Positions 1 to 8,400 of a stretch of DNA of 21,319 nucleotides are shown piece by piece. This DNA is from a virus. Position 1 is the stretch's first letter, and each line of letters begins with the position of its first letter. The stretch lies in IMG/VR virus record IMGVR_UViG_3300020179_000214, positions 1-21,319 of that record; one strand, 5' to 3'. A program made the position numbers and the translations under genes. The notes beneath the pieces were generated by a model. The model was not told the origin of the DNA, did no database searches, and saw only the letters and a list, made by a program, of their open reading frames with translations.

Positions 1-126
1 TGCCTTGTATACCCTGAATGCCTTGTATACCCTGAATGCCTTGTATACCCTGAATGCCTTGTATACCCTGAATGCCTTGTATACCCTGAATGCCTTGTAT
101 ACCCTGAATGCCTTGTATACCCTGAA
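1..126. repeat. Seven perfect copies of an 18-bp tandem repeat in the collagen-like gene
   Basis: The unit tgccttgtataccctgaa is repeated seven times without a mismatch and reaches the left edge, so the array may be longer. On the minus strand it encodes GIQGIQ using two alternating codon sets (GGC ATT CAG, then GGT ATA CAA). The period is a multiple of three, so gain or loss of a unit keeps the reading frame. Confidence 0.97.
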
Positions 127-2014
127 TTCCAGCCGGATTAAATGCAACTATAACTTTATTATTATCTAGTGGCGGGCTACCATCACTATCCATAAAGAAA
201 ACATCTAGTTTAAAATAACCAGTGCTGTCTTCTTGAACATTTATTAGTTTACCATACCAACGCCTGTCTGAATAGGTCTCATCTATTAAAGTTATTGTAC
301 CAAAATATGCTCCTGGTGAACCAAATTTATTTAAATGATTTAACCAAGAATAACTTGAATTTAATGCTGCATCTGTAAAATTAATATATATTTGAGCAAT
401 ATCAGGAGTAACATCTGTCCACGGACGACTTAGTTTAACAATTCCAGTACCAGGATTACTAGTTGCAGTATTTGAGCTCCAAAAGTATGGTTTACTACTT
501 CCACCAGGTATACCTATAATACCTTGAATACCTTGAATACCTTGAATACCTTGAATACCTTGAATACCTTGAATACCTTGAGTACCGCGATCACCTGTTC
601 TATAAAATTCTACAGCACAGGGCTCGTCATTATCTGGTAGATCACCACTTCTATATGTTACATCTAATTCTAAATGTTGGCTATAATTTACTAAACTTGT
701 TACAGTAAATACTAAAAGCGTATCATCTTGTAAATTATTGCTTTTAATTATTACTTCGCCTTTTTCTACAGAAGAACTATTATCCCAAGTTAATATATAG
801 CTTTGTACGTCTGTAGCTTCTGAAGTATATTTACTAATATATATTTTGCTAATAGAAGCAACATCTATATGATTAAATTTTATTCTTCCAGAACCAAGAG
901 GAATTCCAGATGCTAAAACTAGAGTAGTATCATCATTAAATATATATGGCATGCCGCCATTATTTCCATGAATACCTTGAATACCTTGAATACCTTGAAT
1001 ACCTTGAATACCTTGAATACCTGCTGGTGCAAATGTAACTGCAAGAATTTGATCAAAATTAGGTGCCCCACCACTATTTGATAAAAATTCTACTTCTACT
1101 TCTACATAATTATTTGTACCAATAGTATTAGTATATATATTCTTAACTTTACCTTGCCATCTATCCTGTGGCGCATCAAGTTTAGCTAACGATATTATAC
1201 CTCGTATATTTCCTGCGGTACCAAAATTAAGAAATGAATTAAAGAAATCAGCACTATTTACTAAGTCGTAATCAAGTCTAGAAATTATTAACGATACGAT
1301 TCCACCTGTAATATCAACCCAATTTCTAGTAACTAATTTAATATACCCCGATCCAGGGTCTGCACCAGTCATTGAGTTTGTAAATTTCCATCTACGCGTA
1401 TATCCGCCAGCTATACCCCAGGTGCCTTGCAGTCCTTGAATTCCTTGAATTCCTTGAATTCCTTGAATTCCTTGTGGTCCTTGAATTCCTTGTATACCTT
1501 GGATACCTTGAAAACCTTGTATACCTGGAAAACCTTGAATACCTTCTCTTCCTTGAATACCTTGAATACCTTGAATACCTTGAATACCCTGTGGTCCAAC
1601 AATTCTACCACTATTTTTAAATAAGCCAGGAAAAACCCAAATATATAGATTAAAATCACTATCGACTATATATGCATCGCCATAATTATTACCAACTATA
1701 GGAAGGGCTGCAACTGTAGCAACATTTCCCAGAACTTTTATACTTACACCTTGAGGTCCAACAATACCTTGTATACCTGAAAATCCTTGTATACCTTGTA
1801 CACCTTGCCCAATAAGTCCTTGTATACCCTGATCGCCTTGTATACCTTGTGGTCCTTGTGGTCCTTGTGGTCCTTGTAGTTGATCAAAGCCACCACCTTG
1901 TATGCCTTGAAGACCTTGTAAACCTTGCAGTCCTCTGACACCCATTAAACCAGCAGTTATTACTATTGTAGAGTCTCGCTCAACAACTACGCTTGTTTCA
2001 CTAGTTGTTGTCAT
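1..2014 (-). CDS. Collagen-like phage tail fibre protein (partial, C-terminus beyond the left edge)
   Basis: The frame is open from ATG at 2014 to base 1, giving about 671 residues with the C-terminus missing. The start overlaps the upstream stop (ATGA at 2014-2011) and has AAGAGG just upstream. After a short N-terminus (MTTTSETSVVVERD) come five Gly-X-Y tracts, mostly GIQ with some GPQ and GLQ, at about 1932-1750, 1599-1422, 1026-965, 584-508 and 129-1. The first interval holds about 50 residues with GDAYIVDSDFNLYIW, a motif common in phage fibres. The next three intervals each hold a domain of about 120-130 residues; the first and third are clearly related (PGSGYIKL/PGTGIVKL near the start, VTFAPAGIQG/VAFNPAGIQG at the end). 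Gly-X-Y tracts normally form trimeric triple helices. By inference this is a trimeric side or tip fibre contacting the host surface, with its receptor-binding end probably outside the window. Confidence 0.88.
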   Translation of the reverse strand, partial: MTTTSETSVVVERDSTIVITAGLMGVRGLQGLQGLQGIQGGGFDQLQGPQGPQGPQGIQGDQGIQGLIGQGVQGIQGFSGIQGIVGPQGVSIKVLGNVATVAALPIVGNNYGDAYIVDSDFNLYIWVFPGLFKNSGRIVGPQGIQGIQGIQGIQGREGIQGFPGIQGFQGIQGIQGIQGPQGIQGIQGIQGIQGLQGTWGIAGGYTRRWKFTNSMTGADPGSGYIKLVTRNWVDITGGIVSLIISRLDYDLVNSADFFNSFLNFGTAGNIRGIISLAKLDAPQDRWQGKVKNIYTNTIGTNNYVEVEVEFLSNSGGAPNFDQILAVTFAPAGIQGIQGIQGIQGIQGIHGNNGGMPYIFNDDTTLVLASGIPLGSGRIKFNHIDVASISKIYISKYTSEATDVQSYILTWDNSSSVEKGEVIIKSNNLQDDTLLVFTVTSLVNYSQHLELDVTYRSGDLPDNDEPCAVEFYRTGDRGTQGIQGIQGIQGIQGIQGIQGIIGIPGGSSKPYFWSSNTATSNPGTGIVKLSRPWTDVTPDIAQIYINFTDAALNSSYSWLNHLNKFGSPGAYFGTITLIDETYSDRRWYGKLINVQEDSTGYFKLDVFFMDSDGSPPLDNNKVIVAFNPAGIQGIQGIQGIQGIQGIQGIQGIQGIQGIQGIQGIQGIQGIQG
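521..583. repeat. 9-bp tandem repeat (accttgaat) in the collagen-like gene
   Basis: Six perfect copies of accttgaat are followed by a seventh with one change (accttgagt). On the minus strand each unit adds one Gly-Ile-Gln triplet using GGT ATT CAA. The reading frame is kept whatever the copy number. Confidence 0.95.
974..1018. repeat. 9-bp tandem repeat (accttgaat), second array
   Basis: Five perfect copies of the same 9-bp unit as the 521-583 array encode Gly-Ile-Gln triplets between the first and second large interrupting domains of the fibre. Confidence 0.95.
1422..1600. repeat. Imperfect 9-bp repeat array (GIQ/GPQ/GFQ tract) in the collagen-like gene
   Basis: A degenerate array of 9-bp units mixes ccttgaatt, ccttgaata, ccttgtata and ccttgtggt. 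On the minus strand it encodes Gly-X-Gln triplets with one break (GREGIQG) and one GFPG. It is more diverged than the arrays nearer the left end, which suggests it is older or expanding less. Confidence 0.9.
1750..1935. repeat. N-terminal imperfect Gly-X-Y repeat array
   Basis: Degenerate 9-bp units (ccttgtggt, ccttgtata, ccttgaaga) encode GLQ, GPQ, GIQ and GVQ triplets with interruptions such as GGGFDQLQ. This is the first collagen-like segment of the fibre and the most varied in codons. Confidence 0.88.
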
Positions 2015-2637
2015 CTTGTAACCTCTTTAATTAGAGTAACATTACCTTGAATAAAAGTAATGGTTTTTCCACTACTGTCAGTTAATTCTAAGCTATAAAC
2101 ACCTGTAAGAAAATTCATAGAAGTAGTTATACTTTTAGGTATAAGTATTTGTATATGTTTATCTACATCATCTAAAATAATTTCGCCACCAGCAGAAGTT
2201 AATTCTACTTCATAAGCTGTGTCAGATATGCTTTTTCTTATTTGCATTACAGCAGTATATCCAGCTAATGGAATAGGTTCAAACCAACTTAATGCTCCAT
2301 TACTCGTATACGTACCATAGTTTAAACTATTAATTTCATTAATAGTTACTTCCCACGCTGCATATAATCCTGATCCTGTTAAAAACGTATTAGTAACAAT
2401 ATAATAAGCATCTGGTAAAGTATCTAAATTTATATCTTTCATGCCTTGAGCACCAGTTACTCTAACTCTCCAAGATGGTGGAGGCACTGGTTGACCCGGA
2501 TATAATGTAATAACGCAAGGAGCTGATTTTTGAATCATTTGAATGGTAGCATAAGTTATTGATTTAGATTCCCATCTAAACATTTGACTAAACGTGCTAC
2601 CTTGATATATTCTTAAGTTAACTCTACCAGGAGTCAT
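2011..2637 (-). CDS. Phage tail fibre-associated structural protein, unnamed family
   Basis: This 208-residue protein begins with MTPGRVNLRIYQGSTFSQMF and later has PIPLAGYTAVMQIRKS (about residues 120-135). This layout (a YQGxTF start, then a 'Pi.LtGYtA.mQiR' segment followed by short beta strands) recurs in small phage baseplate or fibre-adjacent proteins; I recognise the pattern but cannot name a specific family. The C-terminal part (VYSLELTDSSGKTITFIQGNVTLI) looks like an all-beta domain. There is no signal peptide or membrane segment. The start overlaps the upstream stop as ATGA (2637-2634), with AAAGGA upstream, and the stop overlaps the collagen-like start in the same way, so translation of all three is probably coupled. 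By inference it attaches or folds the collagen-like fibre, or forms a base for it. Confidence 0.7.
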   Translation of the reverse strand: MTPGRVNLRIYQGSTFSQMFRWESKSITYATIQMIQKSAPCVITLYPGQPVPPPSWRVRVTGAQGMKDINLDTLPDAYYIVTNTFLTGSGLYAAWEVTINEINSLNYGTYTSNGALSWFEPIPLAGYTAVMQIRKSISDTAYEVELTSAGGEIILDDVDKHIQILIPKSITTSMNFLTGVYSLELTDSSGKTITFIQGNVTLIKEVTR

Positions 2638-2972
2638 AGTTTTTGTCCTTTATTAGTTAACAATTTTATACTGTCTAACTCTATAGTTAATTTAGAAATT
2701 TCTTCTTGTAGCTTATTGTTTTCTATATTAAGCTTAGTAATTAAACCGTTTAATCTAATTATCTCTTCTTGTAATTTTCCTAGCTCTGTACTTAATGTAG
2801 TATTTTGTAGACTCATACGTTCAATTTCTGTATGCATTACAGATATTATGTTAGTTTCTGCATTAGTAGTTTTCCAATCTCTAATTAGTTTTTGAATTCC
2901 TACTAATAAACCTATAATTGCAAGGGATAGGAGTGAGATAGTTTGCAAAAAACCATCTTTATCAATTTCCAT
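2634..2972 (-). CDS. Membrane-anchored coiled-coil protein, function unknown
   Basis: This 112-residue protein has one hydrophobic segment at about residues 9-27 (LQTISLLSLAIIGLLVGI), then a short basic stretch and a long heptad-rich helix (about 45-105, with repeated LQEEI and IxxLN patterns) that should form a coiled coil. It is the first gene behind the promoter at 3021-3049 and has AGGAG eight bases before ATG. Its stop overlaps the next start (ATGA). A single N-terminal membrane segment followed by a coiled coil resembles an inner-membrane spanin or a small holin-like protein. However, no endolysin or outer spanin lies nearby, and the coupling to fibre genes equally allows a structural or assembly role. 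The product is real on layout and translation signals; the function is unassigned. Confidence 0.75.
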   Translation of the reverse strand: MEIDKDGFLQTISLLSLAIIGLLVGIQKLIRDWKTTNAETNIISVMHTEIERMSLQNTTLSTELGKLQEEIIRLNGLITKLNIENNKLQEEISKLTIELDSIKLLTNKGQKL

Positions 2973-3020
2973 CTAGCTTTCTCCTATCTATAAAATAAAT
3001 TTTACGGTATTTTAATTGCT

Positions 3021-3049
3021 ATTATACAAGAAAAGATAACCAAAGTCAA
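3021..3049 (-). promoter_or_regulatory. Near-consensus sigma70 promoter driving the collagen-fibre operon
   Basis: On the minus strand the -35 box TTGACT (3049-3044) is followed by exactly 17 bases and then the -10 box TATAAT (3026-3021). This is one mismatch from consensus with ideal spacing. It lies in the only sizeable gap between genes (2973-3101), upstream of the 112-residue gene. Predicted transcription start is near 3014, leaving a leader of about 40 bases with AGGAG at 2985-2981. The -35 lies inside the 3' arm of the inverted repeat at 3036-3071. Confidence 0.8.
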
Positions 3050-3071
3050 TATAAAAATTGACTTTGGTTAT
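3036..3071 (-). terminator. Perfect 15-bp inverted repeat: probable terminator of the upstream genes and/or operator
   Basis: Arms 3036-3050 (ataaccaaagtcaat) and 3057-3071 (attgactttggttat) are perfectly complementary around a 6-base loop (ataaaa). In the minus-strand transcript it begins about 30 bases after the stop of the 72-residue gene and is followed by CTTTTCTT. That fits an intrinsic terminator, although the stem is AT-rich (5 G-C pairs of 15) and the U-run is broken. Its 3' arm also contains the -35 of the leftward promoter, so the DNA palindrome could instead be a repressor or activator site. Confidence 0.6.
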
Positions 3072-3101
3072 AAAAATTTTAAATCTATATTTATATGAAT
3101 A

Positions 3102-3320
3102 TTATAGTCTTTCAGGAAACGGCTCAACACCATATTCCCGCAATTTATCATATAAAACTTCTAAAAATGCTTGATTAATTGAAGTAAATATACCATCTAC
3201 TAATAGTGTATAAGTATCTTTTACTCTTGTTAAGTTTCCTGTGCGTTCCAATAACTGCAATGTTACTTCAGTTTTGCCTGATACATTATCACTACCAAAT
3301 GATACTATTTTAATTGCCAT
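3102..3320 (-). CDS. Small hypothetical phage protein (72 residues)
   Basis: This short protein (begins MAIKIVSFGSDN, ends EPFPERL) is predicted as mixed beta strands and one helix, with no membrane segment or cysteine. It starts eight bases after the Gly-rich gene; its ribosome site AGGAA overlaps the TAG stop of that gene, so the two are probably co-translated. It is the last gene before the inverted repeat, making it the end of the long tail operon. I do not recognise a family. Size and position allow a small tail-fibre chaperone or a capping subunit, but nothing in the sequence shows this. Confidence 0.65.
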   Translation of the reverse strand: MAIKIVSFGSDNVSGKTEVTLQLLERTGNLTRVKDTYTLLVDGIFTSINQAFLEVLYDKLREYGVEPFPERL

Positions 3321-3328
3321 TTTGTTTC

Positions 3329-5146
3329 CTATTTTCTAATTTTAACACGTTCATATTCTGTTTGTGTTTCTGTTATTTTATAAATATTATATCCGCCAGC
3401 ACTGATATGTTGATATATAACGCCTTCTGAAAAAGTAGCTATATATGGGGTTGGCAATTTTAATACTATTATTCCATCGCTACCATCACCACCTATACTA
3501 CCTGCACTTCTTGTTAAGTTTATGGCAGCAGTGCCTTGTGTAAAAGCAGGATTAAATGGTTTGTCTACAGTTGCAATATTATTATCAGTTATACCAGCTA
3601 TAGTTCTAGTTTGCCCATCAACAAAAATTTTATCTCCAACTGATAAATCAGTTGTAAATGAGGTACTATAAACATTGCTAAAAAAAGTATGTGGTAAATT
3701 AACTGTTGCTCCTGATAGAGTAACTCCATTTCCTGTTACATTACCAGTAATAGTAATTGGTTTTATTAGTTCGCCTGGTTGACATCCTTTACCTCCTCCA
3801 CCACTACCTGTATTTGCTCCAATAGCATTAAGTCCTGGTTTAGCCGTAGAAGACCCTCCTATTCCCCCAACTCCATCCGCTGATATTGTAGGTGTAGCAC
3901 CTACAGTTCCACCGCCGCCTCCGGCAGCATATTTAGTAGGAGTTCCTGTTATACTACTAGTATATCCAAGTCCTCCTACTCCACCTACATTTGTTACAGG
4001 ATCATCTCGACTACTATTAGAAGGTAGTAATCCATTTCCACCTGCACTACCCGCACCACCTCCTCCACCAGCATTATACCAAACTCCGCTGCCACCAGCA
4101 TTAACGAGTCCTACAGGTAATGTAGGATTAGTTACTAAAGCCGAGGGAGTATATTGTCTATTTACACTGCCTCCTGCAACACCTCCAGGTATAGGATCAT
4201 CAGAATCTATTATAGGCGTAATAGTATCAATTCTAAACTTTTTTCGGGAATAATAATCGCCTACTATAGTGCCAGTATTAGTTAAGTTAGTTTTAAACCA
4301 TTCCTGGTCACTTCCACTAGCTCCACTACCACTACCAAATGCACCAAATCCTCCCTGCCCTGGGTAGTGTCCACCAACATTTCCCGGAGAACCTCCAGCA
4401 CCGCCTAGCGCTGTATAAGAATAAAATCTTGTAGTTTGCCCACGTTCACCATTTGCCTCTGTGTAAATATCTTTACCACCTTTACCAGCTTTACCTACAT
4501 ATATATTATAGCTTCTATTTAGCTGAATAACAGTAGTAAACTCTTTTACTTCTCCAGCACCGCCCCCTCCTGCAACCATTCCAAGAGTACCGCCGCCACC
4601 ACCGCCTCCACCACCTACTAATAGGCAGTTTGCTGTAAATGGTTCTTCTGGTATAGGTGTAGGCACTAGATTACTAGCAAATCTGCAATATTGAACGGCG
4701 TATTGTATAAGTATAGATGGAGCACTAGAATGATTAGTTCCAGACCAATCTATCTTTGCTCCATCTTTTACATTTTTACTAATCTTTGCTTTTAAAATTC
4801 CTGGTTCCGATATAAAATCTAATATTATTGATCCGGCAAAAAAACCGTCTATATCTTTATATACACCTAATAAAACAGAGCCCATTCCGTTAACACTTTC
4901 AAATTCGCTGTTAATATCACCACCAAAAATATTATAGCTAATAAACATAAAATATTTTTGTGGATCATCAACTATAGCTGGATGTTCTTTTATTATTATA
5001 GGCGCTTGAAAACTATAATCTGTAACGTTTATAGTTCCACTTTGTCGAAATACAATACTAGATAATAATCTATTAGTTGTAAATTTTAATGCTCCACCAG
5101 ATCTTATTTCAATTATATTGTTTTTTAATTCAAAAGTATTAGGCAT
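3329..5146 (-). CDS. Glycine-rich phage tail adhesin / receptor-binding protein
   Basis: This 605-residue protein has a beta-rich N-terminal domain (about 1-165), then a glycine-rich domain from about residue 172. That domain opens with LLVGGGGGGGGGTLG, continues with GGGGAGEVKEF and NIYVGKAGKGGKD, and has many GGxGG blocks to about 460. It matches the layout of the phage Gly-rich adhesin family (LVVGGGGGG..GGGGAG.., then VGxGGxGG, ending GGxGSGIVIIRY). Here the expected end motif (GGDGSDGIIVLKLPTPY) is displaced to about residue 545 by roughly 80 residues rich in Thr and beta strands (SVGDKIFVDGQTRTIAGI). Such Gly-rich folds act as receptor-binding tips in some phages, for example T-even gp38-type adhesins. 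The start overlaps the upstream stop (TAATG) and lacks a strong ribosome site, suggesting coupled translation. By inference it is a tail-tip or fibre adhesin. Confidence 0.8.
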   Translation of the reverse strand: MPNTFELKNNIIEIRSGGALKFTTNRLLSSIVFRQSGTINVTDYSFQAPIIIKEHPAIVDDPQKYFMFISYNIFGGDINSEFESVNGMGSVLLGVYKDIDGFFAGSIILDFISEPGILKAKISKNVKDGAKIDWSGTNHSSAPSILIQYAVQYCRFASNLVPTPIPEEPFTANCLLVGGGGGGGGGTLGMVAGGGGAGEVKEFTTVIQLNRSYNIYVGKAGKGGKDIYTEANGERGQTTRFYSYTALGGAGGSPGNVGGHYPGQGGFGAFGSGSGASGSDQEWFKTNLTNTGTIVGDYYSRKKFRIDTITPIIDSDDPIPGGVAGGSVNRQYTPSALVTNPTLPVGLVNAGGSGVWYNAGGGGGAGSAGGNGLLPSNSSRDDPVTNVGGVGGLGYTSSITGTPTKYAAGGGGGTVGATPTISADGVGGIGGSSTAKPGLNAIGANTGSGGGGKGCQPGELIKPITITGNVTGNGVTLSGATVNLPHTFFSNVYSTSFTTDLSVGDKIFVDGQTRTIAGITDNNIATVDKPFNPAFTQGTAAINLTRSAGSIGGDGSDGIIVLKLPTPYIATFSEGVIYQHISAGGYNIYKITETQTEYERVKIRK

Positions 5147-5427
5147 TACTGTATATCAAAATGTATAAAATACGGTTGAATATATGTTGGGTCGCCATTA
5201 TTTCCTATTGTCATACTTACGGTAGGAGTAGTATATCTAAGCTTTGGTGTTAGAGATAGCACATTACCAGAATCGTTATATAATGTAGGCCCGCTAACTA
5301 TCTTTATAGGACTAGTATTAGTAATATCTTTGTACATATACTTATTTCTAGTAGTAAATAAAGTAAGATCTTGATTGCCTCTTGCTCGTTGAATTTCTAC
5401 TACATGAGGTTGAATATTTAAATACAT
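5146..5427 (-). CDS. Small hypothetical phage tail-region protein (93 residues)
   Basis: This 93-residue protein (MYLNIQPHVVEIQRARGNQD... ending FIHFDIQ) lacks a membrane segment, signal peptide and cysteines, and looks mostly beta-stranded. It sits eight bases after the 1078-residue gene and overlaps the Gly-rich adhesin start by one base (TAATG), so it belongs to the same transcription and probably translation unit. I do not recognise the family. A small connector between the propeller-like protein and the adhesin is possible, but that is only positional inference. Confidence 0.65.
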   Translation of the reverse strand: MYLNIQPHVVEIQRARGNQDLTLFTTRNKYMYKDITNTSPIKIVSGPTLYNDSGNVLSLTPKLRYTTPTVSMTIGNNGDPTYIQPYFIHFDIQ

Positions 5428-5435
5428 AATTTTCT

Positions 5436-8400
5436 CTATAAAAGATTTACTTCTGATGAAATAATATGGTGAGCGTATGGAATAGCTCCATTAAACAACG
5501 TTGACCAGCTATTACCGTCTGCACTGTTAAAAACTCTGCCGCGAGATAGTTTAAACAATTCTTCAAATTTGCTTATGAGATACTGTTTACCAGTTCTTTC
5601 TATTGGATAGCCTGTTGTATTTGTATAGTCAAGTGAGTTAGAAACTGGTGCTGTATATACACTATTAGTTACTGCTAAAACATATTTAACAGTATGAGAT
5701 AATATTGGCAGCGTTCCTACAGAAATACTATAGGTATATGATTTTGAAGCGTCATTTGTGCCCAATGTAAATCCACTGGCTAAATTACCTAGTAATAATT
5801 CGCCTTTATCATTTGCTGCAGCGGTAAAAGTATATCCAGCTGCGTCACCAGATCCAGTAACAGTATAATTTGTTCCTGCACGTAATCCAGTTACTTTTAA
5901 CCAACAAGCTTCTCCAGAGTAAACAACATTTGGTCCTGAAAATTTAGGCTTAGCAATATTAACTTCCCCACCAGCTGCAAATATTGTTCCACCAGCTGTG
6001 TTAGCTGCCATACTATGAATATAAGTACCAGCAATACTATACACCTGTGACCAACTACTACCGTTACTAGATTTAATTATATACGAAGTTGCATTATTAA
6101 ATCCGCAACAAAAATAATGACTTTTTGCGTATATTACTTTTTGCCAGTGTACTTGTTTATCAAATGCGCTAGGAGATACATCAGTCCAGCTACTACCATC
6201 TGAAGATTTCATTATAAGATTATTGTGACCTACAGCAATAAAACCTCCAGCTGCATCATATACAACATCACATAATCCACCATAATCTATAGTAGGCAAT
6301 GTTGATGCTATCCAGTTTAAACCAAAATCAGTAGAGTAGGCTGCGCTTGGTTGTTTACCTCTACCATTAGTAAGAATTGCTACTGCTGTTCCAATAACCT
6401 CAGTACCATTATCAGTATCAGCAAGTGTAGCGGTAATTGTAGGTGCGCTGGCTGAGGGACCAATCTCACTGCCTTGATTAGTTATTGCAATAGCTGTAAC
6501 GCTACCATTAACAAAAGTTAGGTCGGCCGTAGCACCGTTACTAAATGTTATAGTTGTAGTTCGCTTGTGTAGCCAATTTGTACCGCTTGCTGTAGCAGAT
6601 CCTACTTTCCAAAATTTTTGTTCTGGTGTTAACAAATTACCCAAGCCGTCGTAAGTTGCTGCTACAGTTCTAGTATTTGCTGCCGTTACAGTTACGGTGC
6701 CTAGTACAGGTGTTAAATCCGTATCTGTAATAGTTACTATTGGTGGCTCAATATATCCGCTTCCACGATTGATCATGCTAATACCAACTAATTTTTGAAA
6801 TTTATCAATAATTGGTTCGCCTGTAGCAGTTACTCCACCGCTAATTTCTGGTGCACTAAAAGTTACTGTAACAGTTTTTGGTGTAAAATTTTCATTATCA
6901 AATCTTTCCCAGCTGCCTACAAGATCTACTTTTTCTACTTGTTCTCCGCCAATCATTGAAGCTACAGCAACTGCAGTACCACTAGGACTACAGGCTATAC
7001 CGGCTCCACCAGCTCCATGTTCATGTAGTGCTGGACTAGATAATGTTGCACTACATATCCAGGTTTTTCCTTTATCGTTACTTTTATAAATTTTATAAGG
7101 TATTGCTTTAACAAATCCAAAACCTACCGTATTATCATCATCATCAATTACTTCCACTTTAGCCGGAGGATTAGTGCTTAAGCTAATTCCTAAACAATTT
7201 GTGGTATTACCTGCTTGTGGTACTAAAATAGCATTTTGCATTGGATAAACACTGGGATCTTCAATATCTAAAGCATTCCAACCACGAGCTCTATTTTCGC
7301 TGTACCAGCCGTCCCAGTATTGTGAGTCATATTCAGTAGATCCTATCATTACTGGAGCATCTGGTTCCATATGATATGCATAATATATTCCGTTTAAATT
7401 ATACAAAGACACTATATTATTTATATAATAGATATCAGGTGTTTCTTCAACAACTATACCTGTTAATCCTGCAAACCACGTATCTGTACTAACTGTTGGA
7501 TCTTTAATTGCATATATATTTCCAATATCAGTGCCAAGTACAAATGGTTGGCCTGGATCATATACTATTGGTACTGGACCTCCAGTTACTACTTTTGCAG
7601 GTTCATTAAATATATAAGCATTAAGAGTAAGCGTTAGTGGACTAAGCGTTGATTTATAAGTATACCAACGTTCATTTAAATATAGTTTATCTTGATCGGC
7701 ACTAATCCAAGCAGTTCTAAAACTATTTGCGCCGCCACTATCTTCTTTTTGAATAATAGTAGTTCCGCCAAAGTAAGCACCGATACTACCTACATCATAA
7801 GCTATAACAATCGGTATTTTTCCTAAATTATGTGTTAGTATATGTGTTTTGCTATATCCACTAATAGGAATATCTACCCATCGCTTCTTTCTGGTTCTGC
7901 CCGGCTTTTTTCTACGCCTTATTCTTCTAGTTGGGCGATTACCTAAATTTACTACTAAATTAGTTACAAAGCTAGCGCTACCTTCTGGAATATTAAAGTA
8001 GTCAAATCTACTGTCAAAATAAATATTTTCGTAGTTTGTAAATGGATCACGTAGTGGATGATCTCCATCTAGTGTAGTTGAGGATTTAAAAATACTTATT
8101 ATTGTTTCTTCTCTGTTTAACCGTAAATCGTCTAACCAAATTTGTATAGGATTAACTGGTGGATTTATTATTTTTATTCTTATTTGGTTTGGATTACCAT
8201 CGTCTGTTGTGCTATGCGCTGGTGGATTAGGTGTAGTATTTGTAAAACTAAATGTTCTCCTAGTCCACGGACTAAGATCAGTAGTACTACCAGGAGAAGT
8301 TCCTAGTATATTTATAGTATGTTGTGCACTTTGTAGTACAGTTCCGCTATAATCAGTAACAGATATTTCTATTTTCATACTAGTAGACGTAGGAGTATTA

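Noticed and set aside
1-126. CRISPR-like regular repeat array at the left edge
   Set aside because: Units are contiguous 18-mers with no spacers, and they encode Gly-Ile-Gln in frame with the fibre protein.
1411-1941. Lysine-rich minus-strand frames (KVFKVFKV pattern) and a plus-strand frame inside the Gly-X-Y arrays
   Set aside because: They are alternative-frame readings of the 9-bp repeats. The collagen-like frame runs through them without a stop, has a ribosome site and a coupled start, and encodes recognisable domains.
3058-3090. Second, rightward promoter from the other arm of the inverted repeat (TTGACT on the plus strand)
   Set aside because: No -10-like hexamer at 16-18 bases (3080-3086 reads near aaatct), and no rightward gene follows.
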